A stretch of 64,000 nt of DNA from Moniliella sp. 'wahieum'. Its lineage: Eukaryota > Basidiomycota > Moniliellomycetes > Moniliellales > Moniliellaceae. The stretch is taken from the NCBI GenBank assembly GCA_003971905.1, contig RSEE01000046.1, positions 124,001 through 188,000 on the forward strand, written 5' to 3'. The notes beneath the pieces are model-generated. The model was not told the origin of the DNA. It did no database searches and saw only the letters and a list, made by a program, of their open reading frames with translations. This document shows positions 48,091 through 58,617 of this stretch, piece by piece (the first letter of the stretch is position 1; each line of letters starts with the position of its first letter). The translations under genes and the position numbers were made by a program.

Positions 48091-51000
48091 ATGCTTTTCC
48101 CGCCCTTCCACCCGTCGGCGCAGCCGCCGTCCGCCGCGCCCCCCAGCCGCCGAGCCGTCGCGCCGAGCCATCCTCGACAGCTCCTATGCCCCGCCCCCGC
48201 CCACCCCGCCTACGAGCCACCTGGCCCCAGCCGTGCGTCCGTGCCGCGCATCCATCCATCCTCGCCTCCGCGCGCCCTGCCCCCCCTCACGCCGGCACCC
48301 GCGTCCCAAACCGCACCACGCCTCGCCGCCACCCCGCCCCTGCCGACCACGTCGCCCCGCTCCGGCTTGCTCAACCGTCCTTCCCGCCGCCTCCGTCGTA
48401 CTACAGCCCAGAGATCCCTTCCATTCCTCAGTTGCACCCGCACCCGCACCCTCCACCGAGCCCGCGTCAGCCCGCCTCACCCCTGGATTATGCCGCTCAT
48501 CCGCCTCTCCCGGCCCCGCCCCCGCCTTCCGCTCCGACCTCGCGTTTCCCTGCTCCACGCAAGTCGGTCGAAGTTCCCCGCTCACCGGCTAGCACACAAT
48601 TAGGTACGATGCTTTCTTTTGAAGGGTGTATACAGGGCGATCGCTGACTTGATCACGATGCCAGATTGGAGTGCTCACCCCACTGACCGGGCATCCGCTC
48701 AGTTCGGCCTTCCGCTGACTTGGGTCGCCGGTCAGTACGGCCTTCGGCTGATATGGGCTCCCGCGCTGTTCGCCCATCTGCCGATTTGGGGCGCCGGTCA
48801 GACGGCCTTCTGCTGATATGGCTCCCGCTCTGTTCGCCATCTGCGCCGATTTGGGGCGCCGTCAGTACGGCCTCTGCTGATATGGGCTCCCGCTCTGTTC
48901 GCCCATCCACTGATATGGGTCCCCGTTCAATTCGGCCCTCCGCTGATTTGGGGTATCGATCTGTGCGGCCTTCGGCCGATATGGGCCACCGCTCCCCGCG
49001 ACCCTCGCCTGGTCCGTACTTGCGTCCACCGCGTCTCTCCTCGGATGTAGGCCGGCGACAGTTCGTCCCTCGGCTGATCTGGGCACTCGTCTGTTCGACC
49101 CTCGACCGATCTGGGAAGCCGAACAGTCCGTCCTTCTGCTGACTACGGCTCGTGGCCAATGCGCTCGGCCCAACCCTTGGCCGACCCCAAGGCGCGGCTA
49201 CCCCGCCTTTCTTTCTTCCGACCTGGGCTTGCGCGCTGTTCGTCCTTCAATGGACTTGCGACCACAGTCTTTGCGTACATCAACCGACCTGGGGGCGCGT
49301 TTGCGTCACCGATCCTCGGGAGACCTTTCTCGTCCGCCCCGCCGTTCTGGCGAAGTCCCACGTTACCCACCTGCAGAAAAGAAGAAGAACGCTCCAGTGA
49401 GTGGGCCACTTCCAACGCCAACCGGCCGCTGCAGTCTCATCTCGCCCCTCGCACACCTTCATCTCATCAGATAATGTTTGGGATGATGAATTACCTAGCG
49501 ATGTCCGCAAGCTCACTAGGGGGTGGTCGGAACCGAGGGCGCCAGATCGAGAAGGGCAAAGAGCAAACAGGTGGTGATTCTGCATGGAGGCGTAAGCGCA
49601 GTTCGCCCCCTGAGTACGAGGAGAAGAAGAGCTGGCTTCTCCCGAGCCATCCTCGGATCGCGAGGCGGGAACTCCCAACATGGTGTGCCGCTTCCTCCCT
49701 CCCCTACCATCCGCTTTCCTCACAACTTGTCACCGAAGGAGCCAATCTCTCTCTCTGCGTTAATGTCCCCACCTTCGTCTCCTGAGGAGTCAGACTCACC
49801 AGATGTTGCCTCAGTCCCCTCCGCCCAGCCCAGAGGCTCCGCTTCATCAAACGGTTCGACGACGCACATACCTTCCATTCCCTCTGAAGCGAATGCAACG
49901 CCTCATTCATGGACCGAGAAATTCCTGCTCACCGGACCGCACCCTTCAGCAGCCAAGCCATCTGCCATCTGCACCCATTTCGGCTGCCCTGGATGACATG
50001 CTCCCCTCCCCCCCACCCACGTATTTTCAACTCAGGATGAGGACGACATGCTCCCACCTACCCACGTCTTTTCGGTTCAAGACGATGAAGGAAATGAAAG
50101 TGACTCGTCTACCATTGCAAATCCATTCCCAGGCTCTTTTGCCCGAGCTTTCCTCCCCCAAGCGGCTAAGATCGACGTGGTCGACACAGCTTCTATTGCC
50201 CACTCGGACGTAACGCTCGAGTCGCGCTTCATTCCAGGTGGCCTCCCCACTACTTTGGGGCGGAGAGGTACGGCCTATGCACCACCAACCCTGGGGTGCA
50301 GCATGGAACCGGAACCGTCGCCTGAACCATCTCATACTTACAGCCACCGCTCGGGTCGAACAGAAAGGAGTTTCTTGCGCCTCCCTCTGCTCCAGCATCA
50401 GAGTGGAGCAGTGATGGAGCACAGAAGGTTGGGCCACCCCTCTCTTGGGCGGAGACTCGGCTCCGTTGTTGACCCAAACGAAAACCGGGATACGGTTGCA
50501 CCGGATGACACGAGCACCCCACGAGTACACTCTCTTCCCCTTCCGAACATGGACAGTGTTTGGTCCCCTCGTCTAGCTGGCGTTGCCGCTGCTGAAGCTT
50601 GGCTCCACATGCCGAGGCCAGAGGACGCAAGAGCAGATGTTACTGCAGCCAGTGCCACCGGAGAAGAGGTCACTGCAGCCAGTGCCGCCGGAGAAGGGGC
50701 CACTGCAGCCGAGGCCGCAAGAGCAGAAGTCACCGGAACCGAGGCTGCAGGAGCCGAGGCCGCGAGGGCAGAGGTCAAGACTCCAACAGCTACTACCTTT
50801 TTCCCCGAATCCGAGTCGGAGGCTAGCCAGAGACCGAGACCGAGACCGAATCAGAGTCGGAGGAGGGCAGCGAGGAGGAAAGTGAGGTAAGTGTAAGCGA
50901 GAGCGCGCAGTCCACATCATCTGAGGATGAATCCGAGGGTGAATCGGAGGATGAATCGGAAGACGAATCGGAGGATGAATCGGAGGATGAATCGGAGGAT

Positions 51001-54000
51001 GAATCTGAGGATGAATCTGAGAATGAAAACGTACTTGCCGCCAATCTTGCTACCCCTCCGCTACGCATTCCACCTCACGACGATTTCAGGCGACCTCTTT
51101 CCCCTCACGCTGCAACCCCCAGGGCTGTTGCGACCGTTTCTCCTCCCTCTCACCCGCTTGTGCCTGAGCAGGCTGCATCGCGCAACCACTCTTCCGGGTC
51201 GGATCCCCACATTGCACCCCGGTCGTTAGATGCACAACGTCCTGCACCAGCACGTGAAGAACATCATTCCTCTGAGTGGTGGAGAGACAGCACTGCACCC
51301 CTGTGCACCCACCCTGGCAGCGCCCTTTGTAATCCCTCCACAACCGGTCCCAGCTGATGGTTCTAAGGCGGCGGCGAGTGTTGGTACCCATTCATCTACC
51401 ACTCCAGAGGGATGGGCTAGCCCCCCCGAATCCCAAGCCGCCTCGGAGTCAGCTGACTCTGCCAAACGGGGCGAGACCATTCATGATGCGCCTCTACACA
51501 GGACAGGAGGAGGAACCGACCGATGACGGACACGAAAAGTGGGAGATGCCTGGCCTTGCTCCTGCGGATATCCCGACCCGATCATTGGTGTCTATCCTCG
51601 CCCCCGGTAACGTCCCATTGGATGATGCCGCTTCGGCCAGCGAGGATGGCTCTGATCTCAATTCCCCCACCCTCCGTGAACTTTGGCCAAGACCTAGAGT
51701 CCAATATGGATGTGACGACTCCGACATGGACTTGGCCCTGTTCCTTCCCCCGGGCTTGTCCGCGGATGAGGCGGCGCGGCACTTCAAGCCATGCAATCTA
51801 CTAGGGATTTGATGCGCAGATGGATCCTGAACACGGGCAAGTGTATATGGGAGAAATGATGGACGATGCGCCGGAGACCGAGTTGATGCAAAGTACGTCT
51901 ATTTTTTCCCACTGTTACTTTTTGACATTGCTACCACAGCCGTTGCAGAATCAACAAGTGGGTCATCCAGTACCTCTGAGGTGCCTATGGTACAAGGCGG
52001 CTTTGGGGCCAAACCAGAACCCGTCTTGAATCAAGAGTCTACGCCTTTGGACCTAATGGGAAAAAACGCGCGTCTTCTTCCGTCTTAAGATTGCCCGCTC
52101 ATTCTTCTATTGTACCTGGCGACGATTCGAAATTCGCCCCGACTCTGATGGCAGGTCTCTACCCACTGCACCGGAGAGCCGTCATCTGGATGAACATTTT
52201 CCAGATGAGTCGAGGCAGCAAGACCATCGAATCCCGTGTGTTGGCGACGAGTGTGCAGCAGCCGTCGCCTTCGATCACGATATGTACAGGCCAATGCCCT
52301 CAAACGACACCGGCCGCTCTCCTTTCCTCAATCTTGATTCGCCCGAGGGTTCGACAGATGAGTCGGAGTCGGAATCGGAGTCGGAGTCGGACTCGGAATC
52401 AGAATCGTCGTCGGGGTCACAGTCAGATTCCAATCCAGGCAAATTGACTGTCTCCCACCCTGTCCAAAATTCAGTCAATCGAGGGTTTCTCTCCGTGGGC
52501 CCCACGCCTCAGACGGTGTCGCATTCCTCCACTGTTAGAAGGGTGGTGCCTCTGCTGTGGAACTAGCGTTGTACCTCAAGCGCGCTATGCTACAAGGGAG
52601 ACCATGTCCGATGCGTCATCCGAATCCGACCCCAAGCTAGAGGACAAGAGTGAGAGGAGGAGGCTGATGGAGAAGGTAACGATATCGACGAGGAGGAGGT
52701 GCAAGAACAGAGTGAATCAGAGACAGAGAAACGATCGGGTGGGTCTCCTCTGCGCTCTGGGGTTGAGCAAACCTCCATCGGCACCAAAATCTCACCTGAA
52801 TTGGAAACCCGGGGCGGTCCTGCATCTGCTGCTGGAAAAACGCGCGAAGTCCTGCATTCCCTTCCAATTTCGACTCACTTGTCCCCCATGTCAACAGTAA
52901 CCCCGGGGGATGATCCATTTGCCTCACTTGTGCCTGTTGCAAAGGCCCAAGTGGTGCAGCACGCGAACGAAGCTGATCTTCACCCACAATCGGGGCAGAA
53001 CGCGAACCATGCGGGCCTCATTCCCGAGGATGTGAACAGCTCTGACCAAGAGTCCGAGCGGCTCTCCAGGGAAGAGGATGAGCCAAGCCTTCATGAAGGA
53101 CCTGAGCAGAGTTCAGACGAAGAGGGGAGCGAGGAACAGTCGGACACGACAAGGACGAGACGAATCCACGGAGAATGCAGTCCTCGGACAGCAACTCCTG
53201 ATCGTGGCCATCACATTCTACCGAATCGTTTGAGCGGGCGCGTGAGCCCGACCAAATCCAGCAACCCATGCTATTGGCTAAGGGAAAGGCCGTTTCTGGC
53301 GGGCAGGGAGATGCGTTTTCTCGGACGGAAACATTTCCCCCCAGTTCGACCGAACCAGTAGGACAAGAGGTATTACCCTTTCCCCCGCAGACACCTGCCT
53401 ATTCTACCGCACCTCCGCTTGGTGCGAATGTGCCCAATGCCGAGGCTGCTTCAACAGAAACGGAGTCGGAAGACGCGGAGTCTGAAGATGATTCCGAATA
53501 CGATTCCGAATATGACTCGGAGTCGGAAGAGCTCCGAGGACGAGAGTTCTGAGGAAGAGGAGGATGCGGCTTCCGAAGGAGAGAGCTCCGAGGAGGGAAG
53601 CTCGGATGACCAGAACTCCGATGCAGGCGAGACGCACGAGGCTGAGTCGGACGATGGACAAGGTCTCGGCGTTGGTACCTGTCCCGGCCTCTTTCGGAAT
53701 CGTGGGTCATGATTCTCAAATCCTACACGATCGAGTACCTGATAATGATCAAGCCCAGGTTCGCGAGCCCGAAATGCAGGTTATGCCCAAACCTGTTCCC
53801 CTCCAAGAGCCATTGACAATGAAGACTCGTGCGGTCCAGTTACACATTGAGTCGCCCCACAAAACACCCAAAGGTTCGGATGAACTGACTCCTCGCATCG
53901 GCGCCACTCCCAGTGGACTTTCTGTGACGGAGTCTCTGGCGGCGGCTCGCAAACGGGACGAAGAACATTGGACTCGGAGGCCCCTGACAACACCATTGGC

Positions 54001-56179
54001 ATTGTCTTCTAATCTTGGCATTCCGTCTGGTAACTCATTGCCGATGCATTCTCCTGCTGTGACTACCCCTGGCACGGCAGAGCCCATGGACGACGTCCTT
54101 TTGGATTCGGACCCCGAAGAGCCACTCGCGGCTGCCGATCTCGCCCAAGTCACATGGCTCAACCCACGTCCAACTTTTTGGACGATGACCGCGAGGAGGA
54201 AACATCTGAGAAGAGGGTTCATCCAAGACAAGCAGTGAGAACGGCTCGGTCCTCGATTCCGAGTCTGAGTCTGAGTACGATTCGGAATACGACTCTGAAT
54301 CGGAAGAGTCTGAGGAAGATGACTCATCCGAGGAGGAGCACGGCCGCTACCGCAGGTATCCTGATGCAGGAGCTTCGACTGGTAGCAGTTCAATTGCTCA
54401 CCGCAGAGGTACGGTTCCTCCTCCGATTACGACGGATGTATCGCCCTCCGTGGCGCCCATGCGGGAGGGCAACTCATCCAGCGAGGTGCGGATTGATGAG
54501 GGAGAGGTGATGAGCACAATCTTTTCGCGGCAGACTCGCGCGCCGCAGAAGATATGTATTCCCGCTCTCCTGCCAAGCCATCAATGGGTCCTGGGGCACT
54601 TACTGGAGCAGCAACTGTTGCCGGCTTGAAGATGGCAGGGGAGACCAAGGAACCGACTTCCTCTGCAAGTCGTCGTGGGATGACACAGCGGGGACTTGAC
54701 ACTACGAATGCAGCTCGTCGATCCAAGTCTCCTTCCACTCTCTCGACAGCTTCTCGGCATGGGCCTCCAAGCCCTCCTGAGCGAAACGCCGCCCTCTCGG
54801 ACCGTGTTATCCTCCACACGTGGTCCATCTCCCTCTACATCTCATGCTTCACAAGTTCCTCCCAAGCCCGTCGGGCGGGGTGCTCCTCCCATCGTCATTC
54901 CAGACTATATTCAAGTCCCACGAACTCAGCAAGCCCGTTTGCACATGGATCTCCTTCTTGACCTTCGACGCTCCATGCCGCGCCAGCCTCGAATTCACCG
55001 ACAACGGAGGAGGCTGCTCCCCAACTTCGCGCAGCAGCGGATGGGCATGGCCCATGGCTGGTTGGGGAGGGGCAAGCAAGGCTGGGCCAAGGTTTGACCC
55101 AGTTGACTTGATTGGCCGTCTGGAACCTGTGCTGCATGCGCAGGCTCAAGGCAAGTCCCTGTCTAAGCAAGCTATGCGACGGGACGAGCTTGAGCGAAAG
55201 CCAGTCATTCTTCCCGGAACAAGCGTGCCATTGTCCAACTTGCGAGCCCGGCCAAGTCGCGGGACGGATGGGTATGTGGCCCCAATGCCACCTGGCACTT
55301 CGAGCAACTCTGGTGCGCGCATGGCTGCGTCGGCCAAGCCGGCTAGCCTTGTGCAGATGGGACGTAGTTCGACGAGCCCTCCAATGCGCCGCTCGACAGG
55401 TGCCAACGCACCACCACAGAGCGTTGTCTCGGTCAAGGTCTTTATTGCAACGAAGACACGCCCCCTCATCCTGGACATCAACCCCGACGAATTCACCGCC
55501 CGTGACTTCGTACTTGATGTGATGGCCAAAGCCAAGGTGCATCCCGAGTTGGACGACCATACTCCAGGGGGCTGGTGTCTGTTTGACGTGAGCGCAGACC
55601 TGGGTCTAGGTACGTTTTTCTCTCGTTCACTTTATCCAATTACTAATGCCTCTATGACCAGAACGGCCGCTCCGCGAGAGCGAGGAGTTGGGCGAAGTGC
55701 TTCGCACTCGCTATAATCCTGCAGCTGATTACCTTTACTTACGGCGTACTGAGATTTCGTCGAGTCTCTCCCTCCGTTCAGTCCCGATGGTGGCGCCTTC
55801 TCTGGCCGGCCTGGTGTATGTTCGGGACAGGAGGGGCAAGTGGAGCAAGCGTTGGCTGGAGCTTGCCAACAACATCCTCATCCACTCCAAGAACATGTCG
55901 GGCAAAGATGAAGTACTCATTGGTGGATTGGACGAGTGGGATATTGAACTCTGTCATGACTTGAGCCCGGACGTGGTCAAGTACCCCCAGTCATTTAACT
56001 TTGCGGTCCGTCGTCAAGTCCGGTTTCACCCAGCTGATGGCCGCACGGCAGTCGTCTACTTTTCAACGGACGACCCGACTGTACAGCGCGACTGGATCCT
56101 CACCATCCTGCTCGCCCGCACGTATGTGCTAAAGCAGGAGCACCAACAACCCGCCATCGGTTCCTCTGCACGACGATGA
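48091..56179 (+). CDS. very large RA-PH domain protein (Ras-effector-like adaptor)
   Basis: The C-terminus is clear. A Ras-association-like region (VVSVKVFIATKTRPLILDIN, DFVLDVMAKAKVHPELDDHT, GGWCLFDVSADLGLERPLRE) is followed by a PH domain (LAGLVYVRDRRGKWSKRWLE, LLARTYVLKQEHQ), stop 56179. The RA-PH order is that of Grb7/MRL adaptors, which bind Ras-type GTPases and phosphoinositides; the fungal role is unknown. Introns at 48604-48662, 51893-51939 and 55610-55661. Upstream lies about 7 kb of low-complexity, frame-shifting coding sequence: a Pro-rich head (FPPPPSYYSPEIPSIPQ), a tandem 11-residue repeat (48670-49330), Ala/Glu-rich repeats (50630-50770) and several Ser/Glu/Asp blocks (50930, 52360, 53460, 54262). 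I join it into one gene because no intergenic break is visible and intron 51893-51939 splices in frame. The start is a guess; two genes cannot be excluded. Confidence 0.68.
48670..49330 (+). repeat. 33-bp coding minisatellite (11-residue repeat)
   Basis: Units of 33 bp encode R-S-V-R-P-S-A-D-[ML]-G-x. About ten units are clear between 48695 and 49000, alternating ADMG and ADLG forms. Diverged units continue to about 49330 (SDLGLRAVRPSMDLRPQSLR). Several units are 31 or 32 bp long, which shifts the frame. Confidence 0.88.
50926..51030 (+). repeat. 12-bp coding repeat, (ESED)n
   Basis: GAATCGGAGGAT and variants repeat about eight times, encoding E-S-E-D. Third-position differences between copies (GAA/GAC, TCG/TCT) show it is not a fresh slippage product. 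Confidence 0.88.
52355..52425 (+). repeat. Ser-Glu dipeptide run
   Basis: GAGTCG/GAATCG hexamers encode DESESESESESDSESES followed by a Ser-rich stretch. It lies in the same large gene. Confidence 0.85.
53458..54330 (+). repeat. duplicated acidic module (SEYDSEYDSESE)
   Basis: The peptide DSEYDSEYDSESE, followed by ESSEEEE-like sequence, occurs at about 53490-53560 and again at about 54262-54330, roughly 780 bp apart. Codons differ in places, so the duplication is not recent. Confidence 0.8.
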
Positions 56180-56786
56180 TGGGCACACGATGATGTGCTC
56201 AACTTGAGCTGGGCGCACCCCTCCCTTGTTGAAACATTCCTCCAGTCCACCAGCCCAGCGTATCCGCCCTATCCTGTGCGCATTTCCTTTTTCTTATTGT
56301 GCAACCTTTACTAGTTACTAGTTACTCCCAATACCCTACCGACTCATTCGTTATTGCTTCAGTGATGTCCAAAGTATTACCGTGCTGGCATAATGCAGCT
56401 GTAACCCACTCGCCTCTGTCCTTCCTTCGTTTGTACAGTTGACACTGCCGTGTGCGGAGCTTTTCTCTTGAGTGGTTTGTACTTGTTGAATTTTGGTCGT
56501 GTCCTCACCCGCAGAGTTAAGAAGAGGCAGGCCTCAAGTTAGCGAAACGCTCAGGCGGCGTCTTTCCGGGGCCGTAATAGTGAGATAGATTGCCAATGGC
56601 TAACAGTCAGCAAGAGATCCTCTAAAAGTCCCCGAGAAAGGAATGAGATGGTGGCCACGATATGCACTGTCACGAGCGGGCGGATGTCAATTCAACCTGC
56701 CTTCTTCAACTGTTCCTGTCGCAGACCGGACCAATTGAGCCTAGAGCGCAAGCAAGTATCACCAGTATACCATGTTGATCCCATAA
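56180..56786. other. convergent spacer
   Basis: 3' flanks of the RA-PH and VPS20 genes. Contains an ACTAGT array at 56310-56322. No gene seen. Confidence 0.5.
56309..56326. repeat. period-7 ACTAGT array
   Basis: ACTAGT at 56310-56315 and 56317-56322 with unit ACTAGTT, 7 bp apart, then ACTCCC. Confidence 0.75.
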
Positions 56787-57682
56787 TCAGTTCAGTGTAT
56801 GCACAGAGGTACGATGAAGTGGCCAGGACAAGGACGATCGATGAAGGGGGCAACCGACACTCAGAAAGCATATGGAAAATCGCGTGTCCTGATGGTGCCT
56901 ATGCGGGCAAAGCTTGACGGAGCGGGCAGGTGCCGGTTCTGGCTCTGCCTGGGACTGAGCGGGTTCCCGAACGGCATCGGACACGCCGGGCTCGGATGTT
57001 GGCGGGGCAGGCAGCATGGTGATGGGCACCGCATCTTCTTCGCCTGGGTTCTCCATCACAAACTCTTGTTGCTCCCGTTCAATCTCCTCAAGTTCATGTA
57101 GAACCGCATCCTCTTCTTCTGCCGTCATGTGGGATGAGAGCAGTTCGTCGATTTCCCGTTGGGCCGCTTGCGCTTCCGCCGTGTCCTCCATCAGCTTCTC
57201 CACGCTCTCCACATTCATCACCCGATGGATCTCCTTGAGTACGTCATTTCCCTGCTTCAGGCCGTAGGCGACCGCTTCTTGGATTTGGGCAAACTCAATG
57301 GTGGACACCTGTGGGGGGGGGGTCAGAACAAGCAGGGGGCAGGGAAAAGACAGAGAAAAACACCAGTTGTTCCAGTGTCTCGAGTTGGCCGTCTGTCTTG
57401 GCCAGGAGCGAATCATGGTACTTCCTCCTGCGCAGCGCTGTCCTGAGCCTTTTCCCGTTCGCCTCGGCCCAGAGCGATCTTGGCGAGATCTTGTTCGCGC
57501 GCCGAGATCACGGCAAGCTGGCCACGGCCATTGGATGTGAGTGGGGAGGAAGACACGGCACAAGGGGAGGCGCGGACACACCTTGCGCTGGTATTGCTGG
57601 ATCCGATCCCGCTGCAGCTTCAGTTCGAGGATGGCGCGGTCTTGGGGTGTGATCTTGGGCCCTTGGATCCGAGCTGGCCCAT
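56787..57682 (-). CDS. VPS20: Vps20/CHMP6, ESCRT-III subunit
   Basis: Nucleates Snf7 filaments on endosomes for cargo sorting into multivesicular bodies. The start at 57682 reads MGQLGSK, an N-myristoylation signal (Gly2, Ser6) expected of Vps20. After one indel the domain continues PKITPQDRAILELKLQRDRI, QQYQRK; intron 57518-57591; LAVISAREQDLAKIALGRGE; a second indel at the GGGAAAAGG run; LRTALRRRKYHDSLLAKTDG, QLETLEQL; intron 57309-57363; VSTIEFAQIQEAVAYGLKQG, NDVLKEIHRVMNVESVEKLM, EDTAEAQAAQREIDELL and EEEDAVLHELEEIEREQ. The KTDGQLETLE segment distinguishes Vps20/CHMP6 from other Snf7 relatives. The C-terminal tail is uncertain: this frame stops at 56787, another at 56899 (ending LPA). Confidence 0.92.
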
Positions 57683-58617
57683 GATGAGAGAGATTGATGG
57701 TGGCGCTGGCAGCGCTGGGGACCCAAGCGGAGCCGGCCCTTGCCGCCCCCCGCCCCGCGCCCAGGTGTGATCCGCGTGATCCGCGTGACCGCTCAATATT
57801 CAATCGCCTGCCCAGGCGGAACGGCGCATTCCGCTCGAGGACTCCGCACGCACCAGAAGCCTACGCCGAGTATATATAGGGGCAAACACGATATGCAAAA
57901 TGGGAGCAAAAAGCCACCGCATTTATATGCCGCAACAATAAGGTGTCCCCAGAACGTCCATTGCATTGCAGTGACCTACCGAGGATGTGTGGACCACCTC
58001 CCAATATTGGCGGGTTCTAGGGAAAGGGCTACTGATCAGGTTTGCAATTGTTGCGTTGTCTGCGCGGCGGGCGCAGGCGCGGCGCACGTTGGGTCTCTTG
58101 AACACTTAATTGGTGCTGCGTGGGCACAACATTTATTGGTTGTGGTTACAGTCAGTATATGAGCAGTTCGGATGGCCGCAGCACACCACCTTCTCATGCC
58201 TGCACGAGAAGGTAACTCCGCAAAGAATGTGAAGAGCCTGTGTGGTGTGTTTTGTGCATACGTAGACTCAACTCAAAAAGAGATTGTGAGAGTAAGAGAA
58301 AAAGCCGGCTCAGGAATGATCATCATCCTTGCGCCTGGCAACAACTGTGTAGGGGTGCATGAAGCATATATGCCCAAAAAAGGAGGGGGGGAACGACAAA
58401 GGCCAGAGACAGTAGGCATATTGGGAAAATCGAGAGGAGAACAGTAGAGAAAGCGAGACCATAGCTGGGAGAATGTCTTCTGGCTGTATTGTCGTATAAC
58501 AATAACGGAGCAGAGAGAAAGAGGGTAGGGGGTAAAGAGCATGCAAGAGCCCCCCAAAAGGCAAAGAATTTTCGACGGATGTCGCACCATATATATATAG
58601 GCAATATCACAGCTCAC
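57683..58617. other. intergenic region
   Basis: Promoter side of VPS20 and 3' side of the oxidase gene. TATATATA-like runs at about 57868 and 58590. No gene or RNA supported. Confidence 0.5.

Noticed and set aside
47711-48259. Gly/Arg-rich minus-strand open frames opposite the start of the RA-PH gene
   Set aside because: Produced by the C-rich tract; no protein-like pattern and no domain.
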